Positions 54,369 to 63,024 of a DNA stretch of 64,000 nucleotides are shown piece after piece; positions within the stretch are counted from its first letter, which is position 1; each line of letters begins with the position of its first letter. The notes beneath the pieces were generated by a model, which was not told the origin of the DNA, did not search any database, and saw nothing but the letters and a program-made list of their open reading frames with translations. Made by a program: the position numbers and the translations under genes. Source of the stretch: Streptomyces koelreuteriae (GTDB lineage Bacteria > Actinomycetota > Actinomycetes > Streptomycetales > Streptomycetaceae); contig NZ_CP075896.1 of NCBI RefSeq assembly GCF_018604545.1, positions 2,542,001-2,606,000 on the forward strand. The letters run 5' to 3'.

Positions 54369-54953
54369 TCAGCGCTTCCTGCTGTACGAGCGCACCAGCA
54401 CGCCGTTGCCGAACGTACGCACGGACTCCAGGGCGAACTCCGAGATCGCGAACGCTTCCCCGAACATGGGCATGCCCGAGCCGTACACCAGCGGGTAGGT
54501 CTTGATCACGACCTCGTCGATCTCGTCGAGCAGCTCGCCCGCGACCTTCGATCCGCCGCACAGGTAGATGCCGAGCTCGCCGTCCTCGGCCTTCAGGTCC
54601 CGGACCTTGCCCACCAGGTCTTCCGCGATGATCTCGACGTTCGGGTCGGGCGACTCCTTCAGCGTGCCGGAGGCGACGTACTCGCGCAGGTGCGCGTAGG
54701 GGCTGGTGATGCCCTCCGCCAGGGCGAGGTCGTAGCTGCCCCGGCCCTGAACGACGGTGTCGAACCGCCGGTTCGGCAGGTCGTCGATACCGAGGGCCCG
54801 GCGGCCGTGGGTCGCCACGGTCTCCGGATACTCCGACGTCAGGAAGCCGAGGAACTCCTCGTCGAGGAAACGCATCATCGCTGTCGCGTCGCCGTCCGGG
54901 TCCCCGATGAAGCCGTCGATGGAACAGGCGATGAAGTACGTGAGCTTTCGCAA
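54369..54953 (-). CDS. RibD C-terminal / dihydrofolate-reductase-like reductase
   Basis: The 194-residue protein has the DHFR-like fold of the RibD C-terminal family: RKLTYFIACSIDGFIGDPDG, TVVQGRGSYDLALAEG, GIYLCGGSKVAGELLDEIDE, and YPLVYGSGMPMF. It probably uses NADPH; the substrate is unknown. The start is TTG 54953. A promoter with an inverted repeat lies just upstream, and a decayed TetR gene faces it, so its former regulator appears lost. Confidence 0.88.
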   Translation of the reverse strand: MRKLTYFIACSIDGFIGDPDGDATAMMRFLDEEFLGFLTSEYPETVATHGRRALGIDDLPNRRFDTVVQGRGSYDLALAEGITSPYAHLREYVASGTLKESPDPNVEIIAEDLVGKVRDLKAEDGELGIYLCGGSKVAGELLDEIDEVVIKTYPLVYGSGMPMFGEAFAISEFALESVRTFGNGVLVRSYSRKR

Positions 54954-54983
54954 GCCGGTCTCTTTTCGTAGGCCGCCGGTTGA

Positions 54984-55022
54984 ATAACTTCAGTTATAGT
55001 ACTCCCCCTGTAGTGGTTGCAA
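54984..55022 (-). promoter_or_regulatory. Promoter and inverted repeat upstream of the RibD-type reductase
   Basis: On the minus strand, -35 TTGCAA (55022-55017) and -10 TATAAC (54998-54993) are separated by 18 bp. ATAACT-TC-AGTTAT (54984-54997) is an inverted repeat over the -10, as expected for a TetR-type operator. Confidence 0.7.
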
Positions 55023-55065
55023 GGTGATTTTCGCGAGCCGTCGAAAGTGGGAGAAGTAACTCCGC

Positions 55066-55247
55066 ATGGCCGGCAATCCCGGGCGCCGGGCCGTGCTCGT
55101 CGACGCCGGTGTCGAGGTGCCGGACTGCCCGGCGGCGACGAGTCCGTCACCGTGCCCTATCTGGCCATGCTCGGACTGCTCTTGGAGCACCTGCCCCTGC
55201 CGGGCGTCCTGGAGGGCGTACTGCCCGGGGTGCGGGAGCAGGGGTAG
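55066..55247 (+). pseudogene. TetR-family regulator remnant with internal deletion and frameshift
   Basis: ATG 55066 begins MAGNPGRRAVLVDAGVEV, a typical TetR N-terminus. At about 55119-55122 the meaningful sequence jumps to another frame reading GLPGGDESVTVPYLAMLGLL and ends VLEGVLPGVREQG (stop at 55245-55247), which resembles a TetR C-terminal end. The DNA-binding HTH and most of the ligand domain are missing, so about 130 codons appear deleted. Its position, divergent from a RibD-type reductase with an operator-like inverted repeat, matches the usual regulator-target arrangement. Confidence 0.65.
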
Positions 55248-55329
55248 GGCCTGGGCAGGACCAAGGCCGGGCCAGACCGGGAAATCAAGGTCGGGTCGAA
55301 GCCGGCCATCGGGATCGCGAAGGCAGGCC

Positions 55330-55944
55330 CTAAGAGCCCGCGCCCGTGCGCGGCTCCCGCCACATCGGCCACATGGCCGGGCCGTCCGGGAGGTCGAGGA
55401 CCTGACCGGCGACCTCGAAGCCGAGGCGCTCGTACAACGTGCGACTGCGCGCGCTGCTGGCCTCCAGATAGGCGGACAGCCCCTCGCGGTCGCAACGATC
55501 GAGGACCGACTCGATGAGCGCGGTGCCGAGCCCCTCGCCCTGACGGCCGGGGGCGACACCGATCATCCACAGGTACTCGTGGGCCCGCCCCGAGGGATGG
55601 ATGGCGGCGGTCAGCCGGCCGATCAGCTCGATGCGCTCGTTGTCCGGGTCGACGGCCGCCCGCACCTGGGCCGGACCGTCGTCGTCCTCGGGGTCACCGT
55701 CATGGTCGTCGGCCGGCATGGACAGCCAGAGCGCGCAGGCCGAGCCGTCCTCGGTGACGTCGATACGCCCCGCCTCGAGCACGATGTCGGTGAAGGCGGC
55801 CATCAGCCCGGGGTGGCGTTCACGACGGTCCTCCGCACCGGGGAAGACCCAACCGCTCACGGGGTCGTCCTGGAACGCCTCGTCCAGCAGCCGGACGACC
55901 GTCTCCCGGTCCGCCTCGCCCGCCGTACGGATCGCCACGCCCAT
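55330..55944 (-). CDS. GNAT family N-acetyltransferase
   Basis: The 204-residue protein starts MGVAIRTAGEADRETVVRLL and has the GNAT core WMIGVAPGRQGEGLGTALIE with the acetyl-CoA loop, then SSARSRTLYERLGFEVAGQV. An acidic insert (DDHDGDPEDDDGPAQ) lies mid-protein. The substrate is unknown. AAGGGGCGGGG precedes ATG 55944. Confidence 0.87.
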   Translation of the reverse strand: MGVAIRTAGEADRETVVRLLDEAFQDDPVSGWVFPGAEDRRERHPGLMAAFTDIVLEAGRIDVTEDGSACALWLSMPADDHDGDPEDDDGPAQVRAAVDPDNERIELIGRLTAAIHPSGRAHEYLWMIGVAPGRQGEGLGTALIESVLDRCDREGLSAYLEASSARSRTLYERLGFEVAGQVLDLPDGPAMWPMWREPRTGAGS

Positions 55945-56337
55945 GCCCCGCCCCTTCGATCGTCCCGACGGGCGTTGATCGTAAGGGGGTTGAGGGCCGT
56001 CCGGGGCAGGCGGGGCGGCAGCTTGGCGGAATCCAGTCGAACGTCTGTCCAAACTCGGTCGTGTGATGCGTGAGAAGGGGCGGGCCCCGCACACCGTGGG
56101 GCAGTGCGGGACCCGCCGACCGGAGGCCGCAAGCCGTGCGGGGTCAGGAGCCGCACGGCCCCGACGCTCCGGGGTCCTGCCTTCGGTCGCCCGAAGGGTC
56201 ATGCTGTGCTGCAGGCCGCCGGCCCCTGCATCCGGCAGACCGACTGTCGGCCGTCGACCGCTGCCGACGGTCGACCACTGCCGGCGGTCGACCGCCAAAG
56301 CCGTCAACCACCGCGGGCCGTCAAGGGTCACCGAACA
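55945..56337. other. 393-bp gap with a 17-bp tandem repeat
   Basis: No gene was recognised. Three copies of a 17-bp unit resembling GTCGACCRCTGCCGRCG start at 56253, 56270 and 56287, followed by CGTCAACC. The region follows the polyprenyl synthase stop and precedes the acetyltransferase (both minus strand). Confidence 0.6.
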
Positions 56338-57549
56338 TCAACTACTGCGCCGTGTCACGAACTCGGCGAGGGCCAGCAGACCGCCCGCCGCCTCCGGATC
56401 CGGCACCGCGCGCGCTAGCTGCTGCATCGCCCGCGCCATCCGGTCGGCCGCCTGGCCCTGCGCCCAGTCACGGCCACCCGCGCGCTCCACGGTCAGGGCG
56501 ATGTGGTCCAGGTCCTCCTTCTCGCAAGGCCGTGCGTACAGTTCGGCCAGCTCGGCGGCCGCCGGCGTACCGGAGGTGAAGGCCGCGACGACCGGCAGTG
56601 ACTTCTTGCGGGCGGCCAGGTCCGCACCGACGGGCTTGCCGGTGCGGTGCGGGTCGCCCCATATACCGATGACGTCGTCGATGAGCTGGAAGGCGAGCCC
56701 GGCCTCACGGCCGAACGCGTCCAGCGCCGCCACATCCCCGTCCCCGGCGCCCGCGTACAGGCCCCCGATCGCACAGGCACTCCCCAGCAGTGCGCCCGTC
56801 TTGGCCTTCGCCATGGCGAGCACCTCCTCGAGGGTGACGTCGCCGGGGTCGCACCGCTCCATGGCCGTGTCCGCGTGCTGCCCCGCGCACAGTTCGACCA
56901 CGCAGTCCGCGAGCCGGACCGCCGCGGCCCGGGCCGCCGGGTGCGGATCCGTCGCCAGCAGTCGCAGGGCGAGCGCCTGCAGCGCGTCCCCGCCGAGGAT
57001 CGCGTCGGCGTCTCCGAACACGGTCCACGCGGTGGGCCGGTGCCGACGGGTGGCATCCCGGTCCATCACGTCGTCGTGCAACAACGTGAAGTTGTGGACA
57101 AGCTCCACCGCCGCGGCCGCCCGGACCGCCCCCGCCCGTGCCTCGGGCCCCCCGAGAGCGGACGCCGCGGCCAGGACGAGCGCGGGGCGGATCGCCTTGC
57201 CCGAGCCGCCCTCGGACGGTGTTCCGTCCGCCTCCTCCCAGCCGAAGTGGTAGAGCGCGATCCGGCGCATCGGCCCGGGCAGCGAGTCGAGCGCGGCCCG
57301 CAGCACCGGGTCGACCTCCGCCCGGGCCCGCTCCAGGAGCATGACCGCCTCGTGCCCCTCGGCCGGTACGGGCCGGCCGTCCCGCTGCGTCCCGATGGAC
57401 CCCCGCCTTTCCGGCACTCCGGCCGCGCCCCGAAGCTCGGCACCTCGCTGCTCACCCGGGGCGGCACGCTGCTCATCACGGGCGGCTCGCTGCTCACCAG
57501 GGGCGGGCAGCGTCGCCTCCGTCCTGAACTCCGTAAGGGACTCACCCAT
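56338..57549 (-). CDS. Polyprenyl diphosphate synthase, candidate encapsulin cargo
   Basis: The 403-residue trans-isoprenyl diphosphate synthase keeps both Asp-rich motifs: DDVMD (159-163) and DDVIG (291-295), with GKAIRPALVLAAASALGG and LIDDVIGIWGD around them. It condenses IPP with an allylic primer; chain length cannot be predicted here. Residues ~1-65 are a disordered, repetitive tail (APGEQRAARDEQRAAPGEQR), absent from typical synthases. Such tails serve as cargo-loading domains in Family 2 encapsulin systems (known for that family; inferred here). The gene lies 111 bp downstream of the EshA-type shell gene in the same direction. Confidence 0.92.
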   Translation of the reverse strand: MGESLTEFRTEATLPAPGEQRAARDEQRAAPGEQRGAELRGAAGVPERRGSIGTQRDGRPVPAEGHEAVMLLERARAEVDPVLRAALDSLPGPMRRIALYHFGWEEADGTPSEGGSGKAIRPALVLAAASALGGPEARAGAVRAAAAVELVHNFTLLHDDVMDRDATRRHRPTAWTVFGDADAILGGDALQALALRLLATDPHPAARAAAVRLADCVVELCAGQHADTAMERCDPGDVTLEEVLAMAKAKTGALLGSACAIGGLYAGAGDGDVAALDAFGREAGLAFQLIDDVIGIWGDPHRTGKPVGADLAARKKSLPVVAAFTSGTPAAAELAELYARPCEKEDLDHIALTVERAGGRDWAQGQAADRMARAMQQLARAVPDPEAAGGLLALAEFVTRRSS

Positions 57550-57660
57550 GGGACCGCCTCGGAGTATGAGCGGACGGTGGCGCTTCCGCTGCCGCTGGGC
57601 GCGTACCCCCAGGGTGTACCCGCCCGGGCGGACAGGGACACGGCCGATGCACCGGGAGCG

Positions 57661-59067
57661 TCACCGCCAGCGGCCGATCTCGACGTTCTCCAGGACTCCG
57701 AGCGCGTCCGGTACCAGCACCGCGGCCGAGTAGTAGGCCGTGACCAGGTACTTGATGATGGCCTGTTCATTGATGCCCATGAAGCGCACCGACAGACTCG
57801 GCTCGATCTCGTCCGGGATGCCGGAGGCCCGCAGCCCGATGACACCCTGGTCGGCCTCGCCGGTACGCATGGCGATGATCGACGTCGTACGGGCCTCGGT
57901 CACCGGGATCTTGTTGCACGGGTAGATCGGCACACCGCGCCAGGTGGGGATGCGGTTGCCGCCGACGTCGATGGTCTCGGGCACCAGCCCGCGCTTGTTG
58001 AGCTCACGCCCGAACGCGGCGATCGCACGCGGGTGGGCGAGGAGCAGTTTGGTGCCCCGGCGCCTGCTGAGCAGCTCGTCCATGTCGTCCGGGCTGGGCA
58101 CACCGTCGTGCGGCTGGATCCGCTGCTCGTACTCGCAGTTGTGCAGGAGCCCGAAGTCGCGGTTGTTGACGAGCTCGTGCTCCTGGCGCTCCTTCAGCGC
58201 CTCGACCGTCAGCCGGATCTGCTGCTCGGTCTGGTTCATGGGCTGGTTGTAGAGGTCGGCCACGCGCGTGTGCATGCGCAGCACGGTCTGGGCGACGCTC
58301 AGTTCGTACTCGCGGGGACTGGCCTCGTAGTCGACGAAGGTGTGCGGGATGTCCGGCTCGCCGGAGTGGCCGGAGGAGACGTCGATCTCCTTCTCGCCGT
58401 ACTTGTTGGAGCGCTGCTCGGGGATCGCGCGGCTCTGGTGCAGGTGTTCGCGCAGCGAGTCCGAGCGCTCCGCGATCTGCGCGAACTCCTGTCGGGGCAG
58501 CACCAGCACGGTGCACGCGGTGAGCGCGCGGGCCGTGTACTCCCAGATCGCGTCCTCGTCCAGCAGGGCGTCCTCACCGAAGTAGGCGCCGTCGGCGAGG
58601 ACTCCGAGGGACTCGTCGTCCCCGTACGGTCCCGTGCCGACCTTCTCCACCCTGCCGTGCGCCAGCAGGTACACCTCGTCGGACGGGCTGCCGAACGAGG
58701 CGATCACCTCGCCCGCCCGGATCTCCCGCTGCTCGCAGCGACGGGCGATCTCGGAGAGCACCTCCTGGTCCTCGTACGACCGCAGCGCCGGCAGTTCGCC
58801 CAGCTCCGCGGGGATGATCTCGACGCGGTCGCCGGTCTTCACGAACGTCACCCGGCCGTCGCCGACGGCGAAGGTCAGCCGCCGGTTCACCCGGTACGTA
58901 CCGCCCTGGATGTCCACCCAGGGCAGCGTCCGCAGCAGCCAGCGGGAGCTGATCTCCTGCATCTGCGGCACGGACTTGGTCGTGGTGGCCAGGTTCCGCG
59001 CGGCCGCCGTGCCGAGACTCTGCTGCGGCTTGGTCTCCTCCGTGCGGACCTCTTCGCCTACCGACAT
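57661..59067 (-). CDS. eshA: EshA-type Family 2B encapsulin shell protein with cyclic-nucleotide-binding domain
   Basis: The 468-residue protein is orthologous to Streptomyces EshA. Residues ~35-85 and ~215-468 have the HK97-like encapsulin features ([17 protein letters not shown], the long helix [41 protein letters not shown]-terminal [18 protein letters not shown]). Inserted between is a cNMP-binding domain (~85-215) with the phosphate-binding cassette FGEDALL and the Arg in TARALT (162-183). EshA was described in S. griseus as affecting sporogenic hyphae and antibiotic production; Family 2B assignment is from later encapsulin surveys. It is the first gene of the pair with the polyprenyl synthase. 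Confidence 0.93.
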   Translation of the reverse strand: MSVGEEVRTEETKPQQSLGTAAARNLATTTKSVPQMQEISSRWLLRTLPWVDIQGGTYRVNRRLTFAVGDGRVTFVKTGDRVEIIPAELGELPALRSYEDQEVLSEIARRCEQREIRAGEVIASFGSPSDEVYLLAHGRVEKVGTGPYGDDESLGVLADGAYFGEDALLDEDAIWEYTARALTACTVLVLPRQEFAQIAERSDSLREHLHQSRAIPEQRSNKYGEKEIDVSSGHSGEPDIPHTFVDYEASPREYELSVAQTVLRMHTRVADLYNQPMNQTEQQIRLTVEALKERQEHELVNNRDFGLLHNCEYEQRIQPHDGVPSPDDMDELLSRRRGTKLLLAHPRAIAAFGRELNKRGLVPETIDVGGNRIPTWRGVPIYPCNKIPVTEARTTSIIAMRTGEADQGVIGLRASGIPDEIEPSLSVRFMGINEQAIIKYLVTAYYSAAVLVPDALGVLENVEIGRWR

Positions 59068-59357
59068 AGAGAACTGCCCTCCCGGTTATGCCCAACGCCC
59101 ATATGCCTCGGGCATCGATGTCCACGGGCAAGCCTTCCTCACTCAGCGTCGCGGTGCTATTACCCGAAAGAGGGGGAATGGATCTTCGTATCACTGGGCA
59201 GAGGAGGCCCTTTTTGGACTTCGAAGGTGCCGTGGCCCGAGCCGGGCCGGGTGGCGACAACCCGTGGAAAGCTGTCGCTCACGCCCCTGGGGAGCGGGCC
59301 TGCCGGGATCTAGCGTGATGAGCCGTTCCCGTCCCGGCTCCAGAAACGGCCCCATCG
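59068..59357. other. 290-bp divergent region upstream of the encapsulin gene
   Basis: No open gene was recognised. On the minus strand GGGAGGG lies 10 nt before ATG 59067, and TAATAG near 59160 is a possible -10 without a convincing -35. The plus side serves the DUF6010 gene. Confidence 0.4.
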
Positions 59358-59789
59358 ATGCAGTACATCGCGCCGATCGGCATCGGCATCCTCTACGCCC
59401 TGCTGATGTCCCTGGTCCGCGAACCGCACCGGCGGCGCCTGAACGCGGTGATGGTCGCGGGCGCCGGTGCCGCGTATCTCAGCGGCGGTGGCATGGGCGG
59501 CTGGGAGTTCCCCTTCACCGCGCTGGTCACCTACGTCGCCTTCCGCGGTCTGGAGTCGTGGACGTGGATCGGCGTCGGCTGGCTGCTGCACACGGCGTGG
59601 GACCTCGTCCACCACGTCAAGGGCGCCCCGATCATCCCGTTCCTCCACACCTCGTCCCTGGGCTGCGCGATCTGCGACCCGGTGATCGCGCTCTGGTGCC
59701 TGCGAGGCGGACCCTCGCTCGTCGAGTTCGTGCGTGGCCGACGCCGCCCCGAGGGTTCCGAGCCGACACCGACAACGACGGCCGGCTGA
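59358..59789 (+). CDS. DUF6010 family membrane protein
   Basis: The 143-residue protein has about four hydrophobic segments (QYIAPIGIGILYALLMSLV, NAVMVAGAGAAYLSGGGMGG, FPFTALVTYVAFRGLE, and a short C-terminal one). It contains GVGWLLHTAWDLVHH and the conserved SSLGCAICDPVIALWCL with two cysteines. I recall this as DUF6010. Function is unknown. Confidence 0.8.
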   Translation: MQYIAPIGIGILYALLMSLVREPHRRRLNAVMVAGAGAAYLSGGGMGGWEFPFTALVTYVAFRGLESWTWIGVGWLLHTAWDLVHHVKGAPIIPFLHTSSLGCAICDPVIALWCLRGGPSLVEFVRGRRRPEGSEPTPTTTAG

Positions 59790-59839
59790 CGGAGCGGGCC
59801 GACGGCCGGGCCGCCTTCGCCCCGAGTCACAATGACGGG

Positions 59840-60757
59840 GTGACCAGCCCCGACGCCCCCGACGCGCCCGGCCTCGCGGCCCTGCGCCCCCGGCTGCCCT
59901 CGCCGGTGCGGGAAGTCGTCGACGACCGGTTCGAGCGCCGGGGCGTCCGGCTGCTGCTGAAGCGGGACGATCTGATCCACCCGGAGCTGATCGGCAACAA
60001 GTGGCGCAAGCTGGCGCCGAACCTCGCGGCGGCGGCCGGTCGCCCCGTCGTCACCTTCGGCGGCGCCTACTCCAACCACCTGCGCGCCACGGCCGCGGCC
60101 GGGCGCCTGCTCGGCATTCCCACGGTCGGCGTCGTACGCGGCGACGAACTGGCCGGCCGCCCCCTCAACCCCTCCCTCGCACGGTGTGCGGCCGACGGCA
60201 TGCGGCTGCACTTCGCGGACAGGACGACGTACCGCCGCAAGTCGGAGCCGGAGGCCCTGGCCGGCATCCTTCGCGCGGCTGACGCCGAGGGCGCCTACGT
60301 CGTCCCCGAGGGCGGCAGCAACGCCGAGGCCGTACGCGGATGCCGGGCGCTCGGCGAAGAACTGCGCGACCGGGCCGATGTCGTGGCCGTGGCCTGCGGC
60401 ACCGGAGGCACGCTGGCCGGACTGGCCGCCGGGCTCGCTCCCGCGCAGCGCGCTCTGGGCGTGCCGGTCCTCAAGGGCGGCTTCCTGACCGCCGAGACCG
60501 AGGCCCTGCAGCGGCAGGCCTTCGGCGGCCCGCGCGGCTCCTGGAGCCTCGACGACCGCTTCCACTTCGGCGGCTACGCGCGCGTGCCCGACGAGCTCGA
60601 CGCCTTCGCCGCGAACTTCGAACGCCGTCACGGCCTGCCTGTCGAACGCCTGTATGTGGCCAAGCTGCTCTACGGCCTCGTCGCCCTGGCCGACGAAGGC
60701 GCCTTCCCGCGCGGGACGACGGTGGCGGCCGTCATCACCGGCCGCCCCTTCCCGTGA
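59840..60757 (+). CDS. PLP-dependent D-cysteine desulfhydrase / ACC deaminase family enzyme
   Basis: The 305-residue fold type II PLP enzyme contains the PLP lysine in LIGNKWRKLAPNL, the substrate Ser/Asn region TFGGAYSNHLRATAAAGRLL, VVPEGGSNAEAVRGC and the phosphate-binding loop VAVACGTGGTLAGLAAGL. It may release ammonia and pyruvate or 2-oxobutyrate from D-cysteine or ACC-like substrates; the two activities are not separable by eye. GTG 59840 was chosen to give the usual start (TSPDAPDAPGLAAL). Confidence 0.85.
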   Translation: MTSPDAPDAPGLAALRPRLPSPVREVVDDRFERRGVRLLLKRDDLIHPELIGNKWRKLAPNLAAAAGRPVVTFGGAYSNHLRATAAAGRLLGIPTVGVVRGDELAGRPLNPSLARCAADGMRLHFADRTTYRRKSEPEALAGILRAADAEGAYVVPEGGSNAEAVRGCRALGEELRDRADVVAVACGTGGTLAGLAAGLAPAQRALGVPVLKGGFLTAETEALQRQAFGGPRGSWSLDDRFHFGGYARVPDELDAFAANFERRHGLPVERLYVAKLLYGLVALADEGAFPRGTTVAAVITGRPFP

Positions 60758-60842
60758 CGGCCGGCAGCGCCTCGTCACACCCGACCCGGCCTCCGGCAGC
60801 AGGGCAGCCTCTCCTGACGCCCACAGCGACTCCTCGCCGTCC

Positions 60843-62441
60843 CTACGCCGCCTCCCGGAAGGCCGCCGCCTCCTCCAGGTCCAGCCTGCGCAGCAGGGTC
60901 CGCAGCATCTCGTCGTCGATGTACCGGCCGTCCCTGAGTCTGACGAACACCTCGCGCTCGGCGCTGATCATCTCCCGCGACAGCCGCCGGTAGGTGTCGT
61001 CGACGGACTCCCCGGTGACCGGGTTGGCCTGCCCGAGCCGTTCCCAGACGGCGTTGCGGCGGCGCTCCAGGACGATGCGCAGCCGGTCGGCGAGCGGGGC
61101 GGGCAGGGCGTTGCGCTCGTCGGCGAGGAGTTCGTCCAGGCGCCGCTCGGCGGCCCGGGAGGCCTGCGCCTGGGCGTTCGCCTCGGCGAGCGTCTCGGCC
61201 TGGACGTCCCGTCCGGGGACCTTCAGCAGCCGGATCAGCGGGGGCAGGGTCAGGCCCTGCACGACCAGGGTGGCGATGACCGTCGTGAAGGTCAGGAAGA
61301 GGATCAGGTTGCGGTGCGGGAAGGGCACCTCGCCGTCGTGCATGGTCAGCGGGATGGAGAAGGCGATGGCCAGCGAGACCACCCCCCGCATACCGGCCCA
61401 CGCGACGATGAACGGCCCCTTCCAGGTCAGGCTCGCCTCCCTCTCCCGGATCCGGGCCGACAGCAGCCGGGGCAGGAAGGCCGCCGGGTACACCCAGACG
61501 AACCGGGCCGCGACGACCACCAGGAACACGACGAGCGCGTACCAGGCGGCTTCGGCGCCCTCGTACTGTCCGAGGCCCTTCAGGACCACCGGAAGCTGCA
61601 GTCCGATCAGCGCGAACACCGCCGACTCCAGGACGAAGGCCACCATCTTCCACACCGCCTCCTCCTGGAGGCGCGTGGCGAAATCGACCTCCCACGCGCG
61701 GTGTCCCAGGTAGAGCGCGACGACCACGACCGCGAGGACACCGGAGGCGTGCACCTGCTCGGCGACGGCGTAGGCGACGAACGGGATCAGCAAGGAGAGC
61801 GTGTTCTGCAGCAGCGCCTCCTTCACGTGCGTGCGCAGCCAGTGGATCGGCGCCATCAGCAGCAGCCCGACGACGACACCGCCGACCGCCGCGAGCAGGA
61901 ACTCGCCGATACCCCCGGCCCAGGTCGCGCCCTCACCGATGGCGGCCGCGAGGGCCACCCGGTAGGCGGTGATCGCGGTGGCGTCGTTCAGCAGGGACTC
62001 GCCCTGGAGGATCGTGGTGATCCGGGACGGCAGCCCGACCCGGCGTGCCACCGCCGTCGCCGCGACGGCGTCCGGCGGCGCCACCACCGCGCCGAAGACC
62101 AGGGCCGCGGTCAGCGGCAGGTCGGGCACGATCAGGTACAGGGCCCAGCCGACGACGAAGGTCGCGAAGAGCACGTAGCCGACGGACAGCATCGCGACCG
62201 GCCTGAGCTGGGCTCTCAGGTCGAGGTAGGAGCTGTCGGTGGCGGCCGTGTACAGCAGCGGAGGCAGGATGAGCGGCAGGACGATGTGCGGGTCGAGCGT
62301 GTACTCGGGCACCCCGGGGACGTAGCTGACCGCCAGCCCGATCGCCACCAGCAGCAGCGGCGCCGGCACCGGGGTGCGCCGCGCGGCCGCCGCGATCGCG
62401 GCACTGCCCGCCACCAGCAACAGCAGTGGCATCACGTCCAT
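60843..62441 (-). CDS. Cation/proton antiporter (NhaP/CPA1 family)
   Basis: The 532-residue antiporter has about twelve TM segments and CPA1 hallmarks: LPPLLYTAATDSSYLDLRAQ, FGAVVAPPDAVAATAVARR, LQGESLLNDATAITAYRVAL (ND motif) and VAWAGMRGVVSLAIAFSIPL. The last ~120 residues form a soluble helical domain (SRAAERRLDELLADERNALP). It would exchange Na+ or K+ for protons at the membrane. GAGGGCGGGCGAG precedes ATG 62441. Confidence 0.93.
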   Translation of the reverse strand: MDVMPLLLLVAGSAAIAAAARRTPVPAPLLLVAIGLAVSYVPGVPEYTLDPHIVLPLILPPLLYTAATDSSYLDLRAQLRPVAMLSVGYVLFATFVVGWALYLIVPDLPLTAALVFGAVVAPPDAVAATAVARRVGLPSRITTILQGESLLNDATAITAYRVALAAAIGEGATWAGGIGEFLLAAVGGVVVGLLLMAPIHWLRTHVKEALLQNTLSLLIPFVAYAVAEQVHASGVLAVVVVALYLGHRAWEVDFATRLQEEAVWKMVAFVLESAVFALIGLQLPVVLKGLGQYEGAEAAWYALVVFLVVVAARFVWVYPAAFLPRLLSARIREREASLTWKGPFIVAWAGMRGVVSLAIAFSIPLTMHDGEVPFPHRNLILFLTFTTVIATLVVQGLTLPPLIRLLKVPGRDVQAETLAEANAQAQASRAAERRLDELLADERNALPAPLADRLRIVLERRRNAVWERLGQANPVTGESVDDTYRRLSREMISAEREVFVRLRDGRYIDDEMLRTLLRRLDLEEAAAFREAA

Positions 62442-62503
62442 CGTTCTCGCCCGCCCTCTTTTTTCCGCGCGGTCTTCCGCTCGACCGTCGTAACCTGGCA
62501 ATC

Positions 62504-62764
62504 ATGAAACAGTGCACGCACGCCGACGCGCTGCCGCACCCCGAACCCGGCCCGCTCAGCGAGACGTGTCCGGAGTGCTTGGCGGAAGGCATGGATCCGG
62601 TGCAACTGCGGCTGTGCCTCAGCTGCGGTCACGTCGGCTGCTGCGACTCCTCGCCGGGGCGGCACGCGGCGGGGCACCACAAGGAGTCCGGCCATCCCGT
62701 GATGCGGACGCACGAGCCCGGGGAGACCTGGCGATGGTGCTTCGTCGACCATGTCCTGGTGTGA
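62504..62764 (+). CDS. UBP-type zinc finger protein
   Basis: The 86-residue protein MKQCTHADALPHPEPGPLSE... is a UBP-type (ZnF-UBP) finger: CPECLAEG, LCLSCGHVGCCDSSPGRHAA and HHKESGHPVMRTHEPGETWR supply the Cys/His set. Eukaryotic relatives bind ubiquitin C-termini; in actinobacteria the stand-alone form has no proven role. It lies divergent from the antiporter across 62 bp and upstream of the sigH promoter region. Confidence 0.88.
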   Translation: MKQCTHADALPHPEPGPLSETCPECLAEGMDPVQLRLCLSCGHVGCCDSSPGRHAAGHHKESGHPVMRTHEPGETWRWCFVDHVLV

Positions 62765-62789
62765 CTCGGCAAGACCCCGGCGGGGGACG

Positions 62790-62814
62790 GTTCGACCGTC
62801 TGACGTCTGGGTAC
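62790..62814 (+). promoter_or_regulatory. Candidate SigB/SigH-type promoter upstream of ushX-sigH
   Basis: GTTC (62790-62793), a 15-bp spacer and GGGTAC (62809-62814) resemble the stress-sigma consensus GTTT-N14-17-GGGTAY. In the same 260-bp leader (62765-63024) are AGTGA (62891-62895) and TCACC (62946-62950), the half sites of BldD operators. BldD control and multiple promoters of sigH are known in S. coelicolor; equivalence here is inferred. Confidence 0.55.
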
Positions 62815-63024
62815 GTCAACCCGGCGCGCGCTCTTCCCATTTGGGCCCGCCCAACCCCTAGACACGGAGCGTATCCACAGGTTTACTGTGAGTGACGACA
62901 AGGGGTTGGGGTCCCGAGGACAGAACCGTCGAGAGCGCGATAGCGTCACCGCTGAACCACGTATCGCGTTACCCCGGGGGGCGACCCTCGGCCCTGAAAC
63001 GCTTGTACCACCATGGAGGTGAGG

